Positions 43,470 through 52,834 of a stretch of 64,000 nucleotides of DNA are shown here, one piece after another. The stretch is from CAWIVH01 sp963839475 (GTDB lineage: Bacteria; Acidobacteriota; UBA6911). The stretch spans positions 496,001 through 560,000 of the forward strand of contig CAWIVH010000017.1 of the NCBI GenBank assembly GCA_963839475.1. The letters are read 5' to 3'. The notes below the pieces were generated by a model, which did no database searches, had not been told where the DNA came from, and saw only the letters and a list, made by a program, of their open reading frames with translations. The first letter of the stretch is position 1. Each line of letters begins with the position of its first letter. The translations under genes were made by a program, and so were the position numbers.

Positions 43470-44660
43470 ATGAAAGTGATCTCCGTGCTCGGTTCAACGG
43501 GCTCCATCGGCACCAATACCCTTCGTGTCACATCCTGCTTCCCGGAAAAGTTCCGGATCGCGGGATTGAGCGGAGGGAAAAACGTCGCAGTCCTGGCAGA
43601 GCAGACCGAGCAAGTCCGGCCAGAAGTTGTCTCGTGCGCCGACGCTCATTCCAGGAGCAAGCTCCAATCGATTCTACGGGAACGCGGATATCCCATGGCA
43701 AAAACGCGTTTTGTGCACGGCGTGGAAGGGACCACCGAAGTTTCCTGCCATCCGGCATCGACGACCGTGCTTTCGGCGATCACAGGGGCGGCGGGGCTGC
43801 TGCCCACGTACCGCGCGCTCGAGGCCGGCAAATCTATCGCACTGGCGAACAAGGAGACCCTCGTAATGGCCGGGCAGTTGATGATGAAAAAAGCCCGGGA
43901 GAAGGGAGTAGAAATACTGCCGGTCGACAGCGAACACAACGCCATCCATCAATGCTTGCGCGGCGGAACCCGTCCCGAGGTGCGCCGGTTGATTTTGACG
44001 GCATCGGGAGGCCCTTTCCGCGAGACCCCGAAGGAAAAGCTGCGGAATGTCACGCGGGAGGAGGCTCTGAATCACCCGACATGGAGAATGGGACGCAAAA
44101 TCACCATCGATTCGGCGACCCTAATGAACAAAGGGCTGGAGGTAATAGAAGCATCCCTCCTTTTCGGCGTCCCCCCGGAAGAGGTTGACGTCGTCGTGCA
44201 CCCGCAAAGCATCGTTCACTCCATGGTAGAGTTTGTAGACGGCTCGATCCTGGCGCAATTAGGGGTCACAGACATGCGAATCCCAATCCAATACGCTCTG
44301 ACTTTCCCCGAGCGCTGGGATTGCACTCTTCCTAGCTTGGATTTTACGAAGCACCCGCGGCTTGATTTTTATCCACCCGACATGGAAAAATTCCGCTGCC
44401 TGAACCTGGCCTACAGGGCACTGAAGGCCGGCGGGACAGCGCCGGCAGTGCTTAACGCTGCGAATGAGGTTGTAGTCGAAGCCTTCCTCAACAACGGAAT
44501 GGCATTCCACGACATCCCCGATATCATAGAAGCCGTCATGAATGCCTACCCTGCTGAAGAGGCATCGTCCCTGGAATCCATCCTCCGGGCAGACAGTGCC
44601 GCTCGCAATGAAGCCGTCATCCTGACGCGTAAGGCCTCTCCCTCGCCGGTCCGAGCCTGA
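43470..44660 (+). CDS. dxr: 1-deoxy-D-xylulose 5-phosphate reductoisomerase
   Basis: Dxr converts DXP to MEP with NADPH, the committed step of the MEP isoprenoid pathway. The 396-residue protein has the NADPH-binding VLGSTGSIGTNTLRV, ANKETLVMAGQLM, the metal/substrate motif PVDSEHNAIHQCL, TASGGPF, and WRMGRKITIDSATLMNKGLE split by overlapping motifs. The ATG at 43470, which gives MKVISVLGSTGS, is chosen over one 48 bp upstream because it places the Rossmann strand at the N terminus as in the family. Confidence 0.95.
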   Translation: MKVISVLGSTGSIGTNTLRVTSCFPEKFRIAGLSGGKNVAVLAEQTEQVRPEVVSCADAHSRSKLQSILRERGYPMAKTRFVHGVEGTTEVSCHPASTTVLSAITGAAGLLPTYRALEAGKSIALANKETLVMAGQLMMKKAREKGVEILPVDSEHNAIHQCLRGGTRPEVRRLILTASGGPFRETPKEKLRNVTREEALNHPTWRMGRKITIDSATLMNKGLEVIEASLLFGVPPEEVDVVVHPQSIVHSMVEFVDGSILAQLGVTDMRIPIQYALTFPERWDCTLPSLDFTKHPRLDFYPPDMEKFRCLNLAYRALKAGGTAPAVLNAANEVVVEAFLNNGMAFHDIPDIIEAVMNAYPAEEASSLESILRADSAARNEAVILTRKASPSPVRA

Positions 44661-44744
44661 TACTGGAACAGTGATCAGGGAATTGTTCTTTCGACGAGGA
44701 TAGGGCATGATTTACTTTGAAGGGGGTGTGAGGAAAATCGCCGC

Positions 44745-46130
44745 ATGATAACAACCATCCTTGCTTTCATCGTTGTGCTGGGAATTACCATCACTGTTCA
44801 TGAATTTGGACATTTCGCGATGGCCAAGCTGCTCAAGATCAAGGTGCTGGTATTCTCCATCGGATTCGGTCCCCGCCTGGTCGGGTTCACCCGGGGGGGG
44901 ACGGAATACCGCATCAGCCCCTTCCCAGTCGGCGGCTATGTAAAAATGGCAGGGGAAACCTTTGACGAGGAGCGCCAGGGAGCCCCGGACGAGTTCTTGT
45001 CCCATCCCAAATGGCACCGGTTCCTGGTGGCAGTCGCCGGTCCGGTGATGAATATTCTCCTGGCGATTGCCATCCTCACATTTTCCTATCTCGAAGGTGT
45101 CTGGGTTCCGCGCTATCACAAGGAAGCACCCGTGGTGGGACCCGTAGCCGTGAATTCGGTCGCCTATCGCGCAGGATTGCGCACGGGAGATCGAGTAGTG
45201 GCTGTGCGGAACAATCCCCTGAAGACCTGGGAGGATATGGAGATTGCCCTGGCCACGGCGCCCAAAGACGCCTTGGACCTCACGCTCGACCGGAAGGGCG
45301 AAACACGAAAGATCCATCTCGACGTTACCGGAATCGCAGCCGTTGAGCCGGCAACTCTCGGATTCCGCTTCAGTCTTCCGCGCACTATTGTTGCAGCCGT
45401 AGACTCGAAATCGCCAGCCGACCGGGCCGGATTGAGGGAAGGAGATGAAATCCTCTCCGTTCAAGGACCGAGAAGCAGCGGTAGGACCTACGACGAGGTT
45501 CTCAATATTATCTCCGAATGCAAGGGGATTCCGCTGACTTTTGAGGTGCTTCGAACGGGGCAACCGAGAAAGCCCGGAGACAGTTGGAATGACCGCACGC
45601 AGGAGATCCCGAGGGGAGGCGAAATAGTACAGCTTACTATTACCCCGATGGAGGATCAGGGCCGTGTTTTAATTGGATTCCGTCCGGAGGTGCCCGCGGA
45701 TCTCGAAAAATTCGGATTACTGGGGGCTATTCAGCAATCGGCCAAGCGCAACTTCGAAATGTCAGCGTTGACATTCAAGATCATCGGCAGGATATTCACA
45801 GGTGCAGCATCAGTGAAGACCATTTCGGGGCCCCTGGAAATCGCCAAAATATCCGGGAGCGCTGCCAGAACCGGCAGCGCTCTCGTATTTTTCGGATTCC
45901 TGGGTATGGTCAGCCTTCAACTTGGGGTATTTAACCTGCTCCCTATCCCGATCCTTGACGGGGGCGTGATCGCGCTTCTGATCATTGAAGCCGTGATCGG
46001 CCGCGACTTGAGCCTCGGGATCAAAGAGAAGATCGTCCAGGCTGGATTCGTCTTCCTCATCCTTTTGATGGGATTTGTCGTTTTCAACGATTTGTCCAAA
46101 ATCGTCGATTTCGACCGAATCTTCCGCTAG
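44745..46130 (+). CDS. rseP: Site-2 protease RseP (M50 family)
   Basis: RseP is an intramembrane zinc metalloprotease that cleaves anti-sigma factors and signal peptides. The 461-residue protein has the active site ITVHEFGHFAMAKL (HExxH) in the first helix, a PDZ region with SPADRAGLREGDEILSV, a preceding PDZ-like segment around VNSVAYRAGLRTGDRV, and the second metal-binding motif LPIPILDGGVIALL. It is the last gene of the uppS-cdsA-dxr-rseP run. Its TAG and the TAG of the convergent STAS gene share the palindrome CTAG. Confidence 0.94.
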   Translation: MITTILAFIVVLGITITVHEFGHFAMAKLLKIKVLVFSIGFGPRLVGFTRGGTEYRISPFPVGGYVKMAGETFDEERQGAPDEFLSHPKWHRFLVAVAGPVMNILLAIAILTFSYLEGVWVPRYHKEAPVVGPVAVNSVAYRAGLRTGDRVVAVRNNPLKTWEDMEIALATAPKDALDLTLDRKGETRKIHLDVTGIAAVEPATLGFRFSLPRTIVAAVDSKSPADRAGLREGDEILSVQGPRSSGRTYDEVLNIISECKGIPLTFEVLRTGQPRKPGDSWNDRTQEIPRGGEIVQLTITPMEDQGRVLIGFRPEVPADLEKFGLLGAIQQSAKRNFEMSALTFKIIGRIFTGAASVKTISGPLEIAKISGSAARTGSALVFFGFLGMVSLQLGVFNLLPIPILDGGVIALLIIEAVIGRDLSLGIKEKIVQAGFVFLILLMGFVVFNDLSKIVDFDRIFR

Positions 46131-46462
46131 AAGCTGGCTATTGCATCCTGCTCGGACTGATAGACCGAAAACACGGTCAAGAGTTTGGTGATGGCCAGGA
46201 GTTCCTGGATCTTCTTGGTCAGGTTGAGCAGCTTGAGCTGACCGCCCTGATTGGTCACCGTAGTATAGGTGCTGACAAGTTCGCCAATCCCGGAGCTGTC
46301 GATATAGTTAACTTCACTCAGATTCAGGATAATCTTCTTGCCGCCGTTCTTCAGCGTTTCGCGAACGGTATTCCGAATTGCCATCGTACCTTCACCCAGG
46401 GTTATCTTCCCGCTGCAATCCAGAATATGAACATCCCCAACGGTGCGAGTATCGATCTTCAT
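46127..46462 (-). CDS. STAS-domain anti-anti-sigma factor (SpoIIAA/RsbV-like)
   Basis: The 111-residue single-domain protein shows the STAS pattern: VGDVHILDCSGKITLGEG, KIILNLSEVNYIDSSGIGEL with the phosphorylatable Ser pair, and GGQLKLLNLTKKI. Family members sequester an RsbW/SpoIIAB-type kinase when unphosphorylated. The kinase-like gene lies 15 bp upstream on the same strand, so the two form a partner-switching pair. No cognate sigma factor is adjacent. Confidence 0.9.
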   Translation of the reverse strand: MKIDTRTVGDVHILDCSGKITLGEGTMAIRNTVRETLKNGGKKIILNLSEVNYIDSSGIGELVSTYTTVTNQGGQLKLLNLTKKIQELLAITKLLTVFSVYQSEQDAIASF

Positions 46463-46477
46463 AGTTTCTCCTTCTCC

Positions 46478-46906
46478 TTAGTTTGGTGACACCCTCTTCA
46501 CCATGTGAACTTCCATCCCCCCCTGGGAATGTCTCCTAAATTCCACGTTATCCATAAAGGATCGAATATAGAAAATGCCCCTGCCACTTGGCTTTAAAAG
46601 GTTTTCAGGATCCAGGGGATTGGGCAAAGCTTCCACGAGAAAGCCATTGCCCTGATCTTTCACATAGATCTCAAGACATTCCGGAGACACTTCAAACCGG
46701 ATTTCCACTTTTTTGTTCTGATCCAGCTTGTTGCCGTGCTGAATCGCATTCGTAACCGATTCACGAACCGACATCCCAATCCAGTGGGCGGTGTCATCAT
46801 CAAAACCCATGAAGTTGGTGATGCTGTCGGCAACTGTCTGTACCAGATCGAGATATTCGAGCGAGCTGCCGATGCTGACCTCGATCTTGTTGGCTGTTTT
46901 ATTCAT
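46478..46906 (-). CDS. RsbW/SpoIIAB-like anti-sigma serine kinase
   Basis: The 142-residue GHKL ATPase has the N box VRESVTNAIQHGNKLD, the G1 box EIYVKDQGNGFL and the G2 box PSGRGIFYIRSFMDNVEF. This matches the HATPase_c_2 family of switch kinases that bind a sigma factor or other target and phosphorylate a STAS partner. It is first in a two-gene unit with the STAS protein. Confidence 0.88.
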   Translation of the reverse strand: MNKTANKIEVSIGSSLEYLDLVQTVADSITNFMGFDDDTAHWIGMSVRESVTNAIQHGNKLDQNKKVEIRFEVSPECLEIYVKDQGNGFLVEALPNPLDPENLLKPSGRGIFYIRSFMDNVEFRRHSQGGMEVHMVKRVSPN

Positions 46907-47154
46907 CCAGTGGCATCAAGTAAACATGTCTCAAAATTGATTTTGGCGCTACAGAGAGCGCCGCAGAGATATTAATGGTCGGTCTTCGGGCCTGTCAAGG
47001 GAAAGAACCTGATTAGCGCTCAGTTATTTCATTTAGGGCCCGGTTCCTTCTGAAAGCCCGGTTGCCTGCAAGTGTCGGAACTTAGTATTGTGGCATAATG
47101 AGGGACACAATTTTGTGGCTGGCTGAAGCAATGAGATCCCAGAAGGGCGGAATC

Positions 47155-47532
47155 ATGGAACGTTGGTGGCCGGCATTTGCGGTCATGGCGGTCATTTTCG
47201 TAGCCTCCAGTATCCCGGGCGATACAATGCCCAATCTTGGGGATTTTGATTTTTCGGCAAAGAAGATCGGGCATACCATGGGCTATGCGCTTCTGGCAGC
47301 GGCCTATTTGCGTGCCATCACAGATGGCAGGCCGGCCTCCGCGCGCCAGGTGTGCCTGGCAACGATCCTCACCCTGGCCTATGCCATAAGCGACGAGTGC
47401 CACCAGATCTTCACTCCAGGTCGCAGCGCCTCCCCGGTGGATGTCCTGATCGACATGGCGGGAGCAAGCATTGGCCTTATCCTGTGGACCCGTGTCCGGA
47501 AACAGACTACCGCCCGGTCTCCTGACAGCTGA
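47155..47532 (+). CDS. VanZ-like membrane protein
   Basis: The 125-residue protein has about four membrane helices and the VanZ-family pattern: FVASSIPGDTMP in the first loop, KIGHTMGYALLAAAYL, and YAISDECHQIFTPGRSASPVDVLIDMAGASIG. The last motif (SDExxQxFxPGRxxSxxDxxxN/D) is the family hallmark. The name comes from glycopeptide resistance in enterococci, but most members have no known role. AAGGGCGG precedes the ATG at 47155; an upstream ATG at 47098 is less likely. Confidence 0.85.
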   Translation: MERWWPAFAVMAVIFVASSIPGDTMPNLGDFDFSAKKIGHTMGYALLAAAYLRAITDGRPASARQVCLATILTLAYAISDECHQIFTPGRSASPVDVLIDMAGASIGLILWTRVRKQTTARSPDS

Positions 47533-47680
47533 AGGTAATGCGCTCCGGTTTTGGGTGAACCTGTGCTCTTCCCGCGCGCACGACGGAACACGGGATCCCC
47601 CTCAACATTTCGGGCGCTTTGATATCATTGTTGAATGGTTCCCAATATCCAAAATGCAGCACCGCTTGCGTGACCCAGCA

Positions 47681-49060
47681 CTATCGAGGTTCGGCATGAA
47701 TGACAACCCGGTGCAGTTGGGCAAAGCGCCGGTGAAGAGAGGTCTCCACTTCCGTTAAAATCTGATGAACTTCTTCCAGCGTCTTGGTGTTAGGGAGGAT
47801 GCAGGTCAAGGTCGCATGAAAATGCGGCCCTTCGCCGAGCAGGGTCAGTTCCTTACACTCGAGGACACTGGGGTGGCTCGAGGCCATTTCTAAAATTTCC
47901 GACGCAAAGTTTGATTCCAGCTCGGTCACATTCGTGAGTTCGCGCTCCGCGGGATGATACACCTCCATGTGGATCGTTACTTTTCCAATGGCTGGCAGCT
48001 CGGTCCGGATCTGCTGCTCTATTTCCACAGCCGCCTGGTGGGCTTCCACAAAGCTTTGACCCTTTTTATACTCCACGTCAAAATCTGCAAAATACTTGCC
48101 ATCTGTAAGATGAACTTCGAGGTTATGCGGGGCGCGAAGCCCGTGGTCCATCACGATCATCTGAATTTTATCGACCACGGTTTCCTCCCCGGTTTCCACC
48201 GGTTCCGCATGAATCACTACATCCGTGTTGGGCTGCACGCTGTGGATCGCCTTTTCAATAGCGTTCATGATCAAGTGGGCACCGTGAAACGGGATGGTCC
48301 TGCGAACCGCAACCCTAGCATCAACAAAAAGCCTTGCACCGGAGGGGCGGATTCGCAGGCTGGCCAGCTTTTCTACCCCTTCTACCCGGCGGACGGCGTC
48401 TTCGAGCATGCGCAGCATCCCCTTCGGAACCCGGTCCATCAGCGCATCAATGGTGCGGCGTCCAAGCCGGTAGCTCACGAAGAGCACCAGAAGCGCCACT
48501 CCGATGGCCGCAATCGCATCAAATTGGGGGCGGCCCTGCCAGACAAAAACCAACCCCAGAATAACCGTCAGCGACGACCAGACGTCGCTCGAAAAATGCA
48601 GGGCATCAGCTTCTAGAGCTTGGCTGTTATGTTTGCGGGCGACACGGTACAGGGCCCGGGAGCGGCTAATATCGATTACGATCGAGGTGGCCATCACAAT
48701 GAAGCTCCACTTGTTGGCTTCGACCTTGACACCCGGGCTAACCAGGCGATCCACGCCTTCCCATATGATCCAGGCGCAGGTCACAACCAGGAGCAGTGTT
48801 TCGACAAACGCGGAAATGTTCTCCAGTTTTCCATGGCCGTATTGATGTTCGTCATCGGGAGGCCGGTCAGCATAGGTCACCGCAACCAGGGTAATCGCAG
48901 CTGCCAGGAGATCCAGCCCGGAATGCGCTGCTTCGGAAAGTATGCCGAGGCTGTTCGTCCACAAACCGACAACGAGTTTGAACCCGGTCAGAAAAATAGC
49001 GGCAAGAACCGAGCTCCGGGCAATCCTTTTCTTTTCGCGTATGGCCTCATCTGTCATCAT
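47681..49060 (-). CDS. Cation diffusion facilitator transporter with extended C-terminal region
   Basis: The 459-residue protein has a typical six-helix CDF membrane domain in its first ~210 residues, with GILSEAAHSGLDLLAAAITL and SQALEADALHFSSDVWSSL carrying the Asp/His metal sites (HSGLD and HFSSD). CDF proteins export zinc, iron, manganese or cobalt by proton antiport. Standard members are ~300 residues. Here the cytoplasmic part is ~250 residues and seems to contain at least two and perhaps three dimerisation-like ferredoxin folds: RIRPSGARLFVDARVAV, TIHMEVYHPAE and HFHATLTCILPNTKTLEEVH. The metal cannot be inferred. Confidence 0.88.
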   Translation of the reverse strand: MMTDEAIREKKRIARSSVLAAIFLTGFKLVVGLWTNSLGILSEAAHSGLDLLAAAITLVAVTYADRPPDDEHQYGHGKLENISAFVETLLLVVTCAWIIWEGVDRLVSPGVKVEANKWSFIVMATSIVIDISRSRALYRVARKHNSQALEADALHFSSDVWSSLTVILGLVFVWQGRPQFDAIAAIGVALLVLFVSYRLGRRTIDALMDRVPKGMLRMLEDAVRRVEGVEKLASLRIRPSGARLFVDARVAVRRTIPFHGAHLIMNAIEKAIHSVQPNTDVVIHAEPVETGEETVVDKIQMIVMDHGLRAPHNLEVHLTDGKYFADFDVEYKKGQSFVEAHQAAVEIEQQIRTELPAIGKVTIHMEVYHPAERELTNVTELESNFASEILEMASSHPSVLECKELTLLGEGPHFHATLTCILPNTKTLEEVHQILTEVETSLHRRFAQLHRVVIHAEPR

Positions 49061-49145
49061 TTCGGCGGATCCTCTTCAACTTTCGACCCCGGTGGAAAAC
49101 CAGAGGAAGGCATCATTTTCCGGCGACTGAATCCGATGGCAGGCA

Positions 49146-51572
49146 TCAGTGGCGGCAAAATCCGATTTTAAGATCCGCACCCAGCACCACGCCGCAACGG
49201 CCCGGCTCATGCTCGGCGCGGTGAATTTCCGCCTGCATGCTGCAAAGCCACGGGAGTTCCTCGATCATCTGGGACACACGTCCAAGCAGCTCTTCGACGC
49301 CGCACTCCGCGGGAATTTCGGCTGTTTCAATAATTTCACGGACATCTCGGTCCGTCAGTGGAGTAATTCGAACGACCGGCGGTTTGCCCGCCCGAAGAAT
49401 CCGGATAAGAGGACCGAAGCTGGGATCGGAACTTACCTCGAGGATGGCGCACTCGATGTCATCGGGAGCCACGGGCCGTTCCACAGAATTTCGTTTTATG
49501 CCGAAGTGTCTGAGTATTTTTTCTGCGCCGTCCCCCTCAATCCAGAGAATTTCCTCCGATGAGGCATCCAATAGCACTTTGATTTCCTGGCGGGCAGGCC
49601 CGGCCGTAACATCGTCATACCAGAGATACCGCCCCCCGGGCTGGCTGCGGAACGCAGCGTACTGCACCGCCCTGGACAAAGCCAGCGCCGCTGACTCCGG
49701 GAATCGATAAGAGGGGAAAACATATCGAGAACCGGCTTCCCCCTGACTCCCTTCGACACCGAATTGAACCGCTCCGGCTGCGCCCATGAGGCACAGCAGC
49801 GCGGGTTTGGATATTCCGGTTTTGCGTTCGGCCTTCAGCACGCCACGGCGGATGCCGCGGCCTACCATTTGAGGATCACAATCGCCCACACAGGCGTAGA
49901 TTGCGATCATGGCATCGACTTCATTGTGTGACATGAGCTGCTGCACCGACTCCTCGTAGGCATCCACGCCGGCCAGAGGCCCAAGATCTATAACTCCCGG
50001 ACCGCTGATTACCAGCCCGTGGGCCTCGCATGCATCAGCACAGATTGTGAGCACGCCGCCGGAATTGCTGATGATGGCGACGCGGTTTCCGCGCGGAAGC
50101 GGCTGGCTGGCCAGGAGAACGGATACATCGAACATTTCCTCGAGGGTGTCTGCCCTTATGACTCCGGCCTGGCGGAAGAGCATGTCCACGTTGGTGTCGC
50201 TTTGCGCCACAGCCCCGATATGAGCCCGGGCGACATTACGGCCCGCACGGCTACGGGCGCTTTTCACGCAGAGGACCGGTTTGCGATAGGAGAGACGCCG
50301 CGCTATCCTGGCAAAGCGCCGCGGATTGCCGAAAGTTTCCAGATATAGGAGCGCAATGCTCGTGTAAGGGTCTTCTTCCCAGAATTGCAGGAGATCGTTC
50401 CCGGAAACATCGGCCCGGTTGCCTGCCGACACAAAAATAGAGAATCCCAGGCCGCGTTCCGCGGCATAGTTCAATATCACGAGACCCAAAGCGGCTGAGT
50501 GCGAGTAAAATCCGATGTGTCCGCAAGGCGGCATTGCCGGTGCCAGGCTGGCATTGAGAGAGACGTCCGGGTGCGTATTCATGAGACCGAGGCAGTTGGG
50601 CCCGACAAGCCTCGCTCCGTGGGAGCGGACAAGGTCGACCAGCTCTTTTTGCTGCTGCGCACCTTCAGGTCCGGCTTCAGCAAATCCCGAGGCAACGACA
50701 ATCAGGCCCTTGGACCCCGAATGCAGGGCGGACTCCGCCACTTCAAGAACTTTCGCTGCCGGCACGGCAATGACCACGAGATCCGCCCGCTCCGGCAGAT
50801 CGGCTACCGAGGCATAGGCGCGCACACCGTGGACCGATGCCGCCTGCAGGTTTACCGGATATACGGTTCCGCGAAAGTCGCTCCGCAGGATGGCCTTGAA
50901 AATAAGGCTTCCGACCGCCGCCGGATCGCGGGAAGCGCCGACAACCGCCACGGAGCGGGGCTGAAGCAGGGGAACCAGGGAATTAGCGGTAGCGATGCGG
51001 TCGCGAAGCTCGACGCGTTCGCGCAGCGAGGAGAGTCCTGTCACCGGAAACTCCACGTGAATACTGCCCCCATCCAGCGCCTGATGGACCTCGAAGCCTG
51101 AGTCGCGGAAAACATTGATCATCGGCTGGTTCTCGTAAAGCACCTCGGCCTCAAATCCGACAAAACCATAACCGGCTGCGATACCGGCGAGGCGCTCCAG
51201 CAGAAGCGTGCTGATTCCGCGTCCCTGGTATTCGTCGCTTACCAGAAATGCAACTTCGGCCTTGCCATTGACTCCCATGGAAATGTAGTTGCCGATGCCA
51301 ACGACGCGAAAATCGGGTTCCTGCCCTACGATCGCGAGCAGGCTGAGACGGTCGTTGGGCTCCCCGGTGCACATGATTTCAATGATGCTGCGCGCGACAT
51401 ATGCGACCGCACCCATGAAACGCATCTGCAGGCTCTGCCGTGAACACGAGCGCATCAGGGCCTCTACCGCATCGACATCAGCTGCCGTGGAGGTGCGCAG
51501 GAGCACGCTCTCGCCATCGCGCAGCAGAGCAAACTCGCTAAAGTTCCTGCCATCCGGGATGATTCTAAACAT
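49146..51572 (-). CDS. Pat-like fusion: N-terminal GNAT acetyltransferase plus acyl-CoA synthetase-like domains
   Basis: The 808-residue protein starts with a GNAT domain (~15-180) whose acetyl-CoA loop is DEYQGRGISTLLLERL. It continues with a CoA-binding Rossmann domain (~205-300, PRSVAVVGASRDPAAVG) and two succinyl-CoA-ligase-like domains (~330-620). RAHIGAV places a His at about 451, where ADP-forming synthetases have their phosphohistidine. The final ATP-grasp part is cut down: KILRHFGI (~688) runs almost directly into AILEVSSDPSFGPL, so the nucleotide-binding half is missing. Pat/YfiQ enzymes have similar domains and acetylate acetyl-CoA synthetase; in enterobacterial Pat the GNAT is C-terminal. 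The acs, acuB-like and acuC-like genes directly upstream make the same role likely here. Confidence 0.85.
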   Translation of the reverse strand: MFRIIPDGRNFSEFALLRDGESVLLRTSTAADVDAVEALMRSCSRQSLQMRFMGAVAYVARSIIEIMCTGEPNDRLSLLAIVGQEPDFRVVGIGNYISMGVNGKAEVAFLVSDEYQGRGISTLLLERLAGIAAGYGFVGFEAEVLYENQPMINVFRDSGFEVHQALDGGSIHVEFPVTGLSSLRERVELRDRIATANSLVPLLQPRSVAVVGASRDPAAVGSLIFKAILRSDFRGTVYPVNLQAASVHGVRAYASVADLPERADLVVIAVPAAKVLEVAESALHSGSKGLIVVASGFAEAGPEGAQQQKELVDLVRSHGARLVGPNCLGLMNTHPDVSLNASLAPAMPPCGHIGFYSHSAALGLVILNYAAERGLGFSIFVSAGNRADVSGNDLLQFWEEDPYTSIALLYLETFGNPRRFARIARRLSYRKPVLCVKSARSRAGRNVARAHIGAVAQSDTNVDMLFRQAGVIRADTLEEMFDVSVLLASQPLPRGNRVAIISNSGGVLTICADACEAHGLVISGPGVIDLGPLAGVDAYEESVQQLMSHNEVDAMIAIYACVGDCDPQMVGRGIRRGVLKAERKTGISKPALLCLMGAAGAVQFGVEGSQGEAGSRYVFPSYRFPESAALALSRAVQYAAFRSQPGGRYLWYDDVTAGPARQEIKVLLDASSEEILWIEGDGAEKILRHFGIKRNSVERPVAPDDIECAILEVSSDPSFGPLIRILRAGKPPVVRITPLTDRDVREIIETAEIPAECGVEELLGRVSQMIEELPWLCSMQAEIHRAEHEPGRCGVVLGADLKIGFCRH

Positions 51573-51700
51573 GGTCCTGCACTCCTCCCTGCAACACCCG
51601 TCCTCATGGAAGGGCTACCGATCTTGTTCAGGGAATATTATTCCTGTTCCGGCGCAAACGCGCACAAATCCTGTCAGTTTTGATTTTGGGTGCGAACCGG

Positions 51701-52834
51701 CTAAAACCAATAACTGGCGGCCGCGTCCAGAAGGCGCTGCGTCATCTGCTGATTGCGGTGCGAAATCTCCGCCCGGTTGGGTATGGCTGCAAAACCGGAT
51801 TCAGGATCGTGGAAGGTCCTTGGCAGCTTCTGCTCGAGTACCCGGTTCCATTTGTCGCGCCATTCGGGAGGCAACTCGTGCGGAATCGGGAGGCCGTGCA
51901 GCACAAGGTAGAGAAGCGCCCACACCCGTGGCGTGGCCCGGAAGGAATATCCGCCGCCGAGGGTAAACAATACGCGGCCCGCAGTCAATTCATCAGCCAG
52001 CTCCAGGATTCTCCGGAAGATCGCCTCGTAGTCGCGGGTCGTCAGCATCAAATCTGCGAGCGGATCATCAAAGTGGGCATCCGACCCGGCCTGCACCACC
52101 AGGACTCCCGGTTTAAAATGGTGCAGCGCCGCCGGCACAACGCGCTCGAAAGCCTCGAGGTAGCTCTCCCCTTCGGTGAAGGGCTCCAACGGCAGGTTCA
52201 ATTTCAGTCCACGGCCAAGCCCGTGTCCCAGTTCGTGAATGTCGCCGGTGCCGGGAAACAGATAACGGCCCGATTCGTGCAGACTGATGGTCATGACTCG
52301 TTTGTCTTCGTAGTGGATCTGCTGCACTCCGTCACCATGGTGGACATCTATATCCAGGTAGGCCACCCAAAGCCCTTGCCGTGAAAGATGCTGGATGGCG
52401 ATGGCGACGTCGTTGTAAATACAGAATCCGGAGGCATAATTACGCCGCGCATGATGCAACCCGCCCCCAAGCTGTAAAACTCTTTTTTCTCCGCGTTCGC
52501 AAATAAGCCTGGCGCCCTGCAGGGCGCCGCCAACGATCCAGCGTCCGGCCTCGTCCATATTGGGGAATACCGGGTTGTCCGGCGTGCCCAGACCGTACTC
52601 CTCGCAGTCGGGGACCGTCTCACCATGGCTCAACTGTTCGACCCGGCGCACGTAATATTCCTCATGAACGCCAAGGAGGTCTTCGCGTGTCGCGGGTTCA
52701 GGGGCTATGGGATTGAAGGTATGCCCAAGCGCCCGCAAAAGGTCCAGAGTTATGTCGCAGCGAACGGGACTGAAAGGATGGTCGTCTCCGAACGCATAAT
52801 TTCGATAAGCCGGGTGATAGATTACTGAGGGCAT
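51701..52834 (-). CDS. acuC: AcuC-like histone deacetylase-family protein
   Basis: The 377-residue zinc-dependent deacetylase has GGGLHHARRNYASGFCIYND (catalytic His pair), AYLDIDVHHGDGVQQIHY (zinc Asp and His), TISLHESGRYLFPGTG, QAGSDAHFDDPLADL (zinc Asp) and TLGGGYSFRATPRVW. In Bacillus subtilis AcuC removes acetyl groups from acetyl-CoA synthetase. Its ATG overlaps the acuB-like gene by 13 bp, and the acs gene lies just upstream, which supports the same substrate. It is followed 128 bp later by the acetyltransferase-like gene. Confidence 0.9.
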   Translation of the reverse strand: MPSVIYHPAYRNYAFGDDHPFSPVRCDITLDLLRALGHTFNPIAPEPATREDLLGVHEEYYVRRVEQLSHGETVPDCEEYGLGTPDNPVFPNMDEAGRWIVGGALQGARLICERGEKRVLQLGGGLHHARRNYASGFCIYNDVAIAIQHLSRQGLWVAYLDIDVHHGDGVQQIHYEDKRVMTISLHESGRYLFPGTGDIHELGHGLGRGLKLNLPLEPFTEGESYLEAFERVVPAALHHFKPGVLVVQAGSDAHFDDPLADLMLTTRDYEAIFRRILELADELTAGRVLFTLGGGYSFRATPRVWALLYLVLHGLPIPHELPPEWRDKWNRVLEQKLPRTFHDPESGFAAIPNRAEISHRNQQMTQRLLDAAASYWF

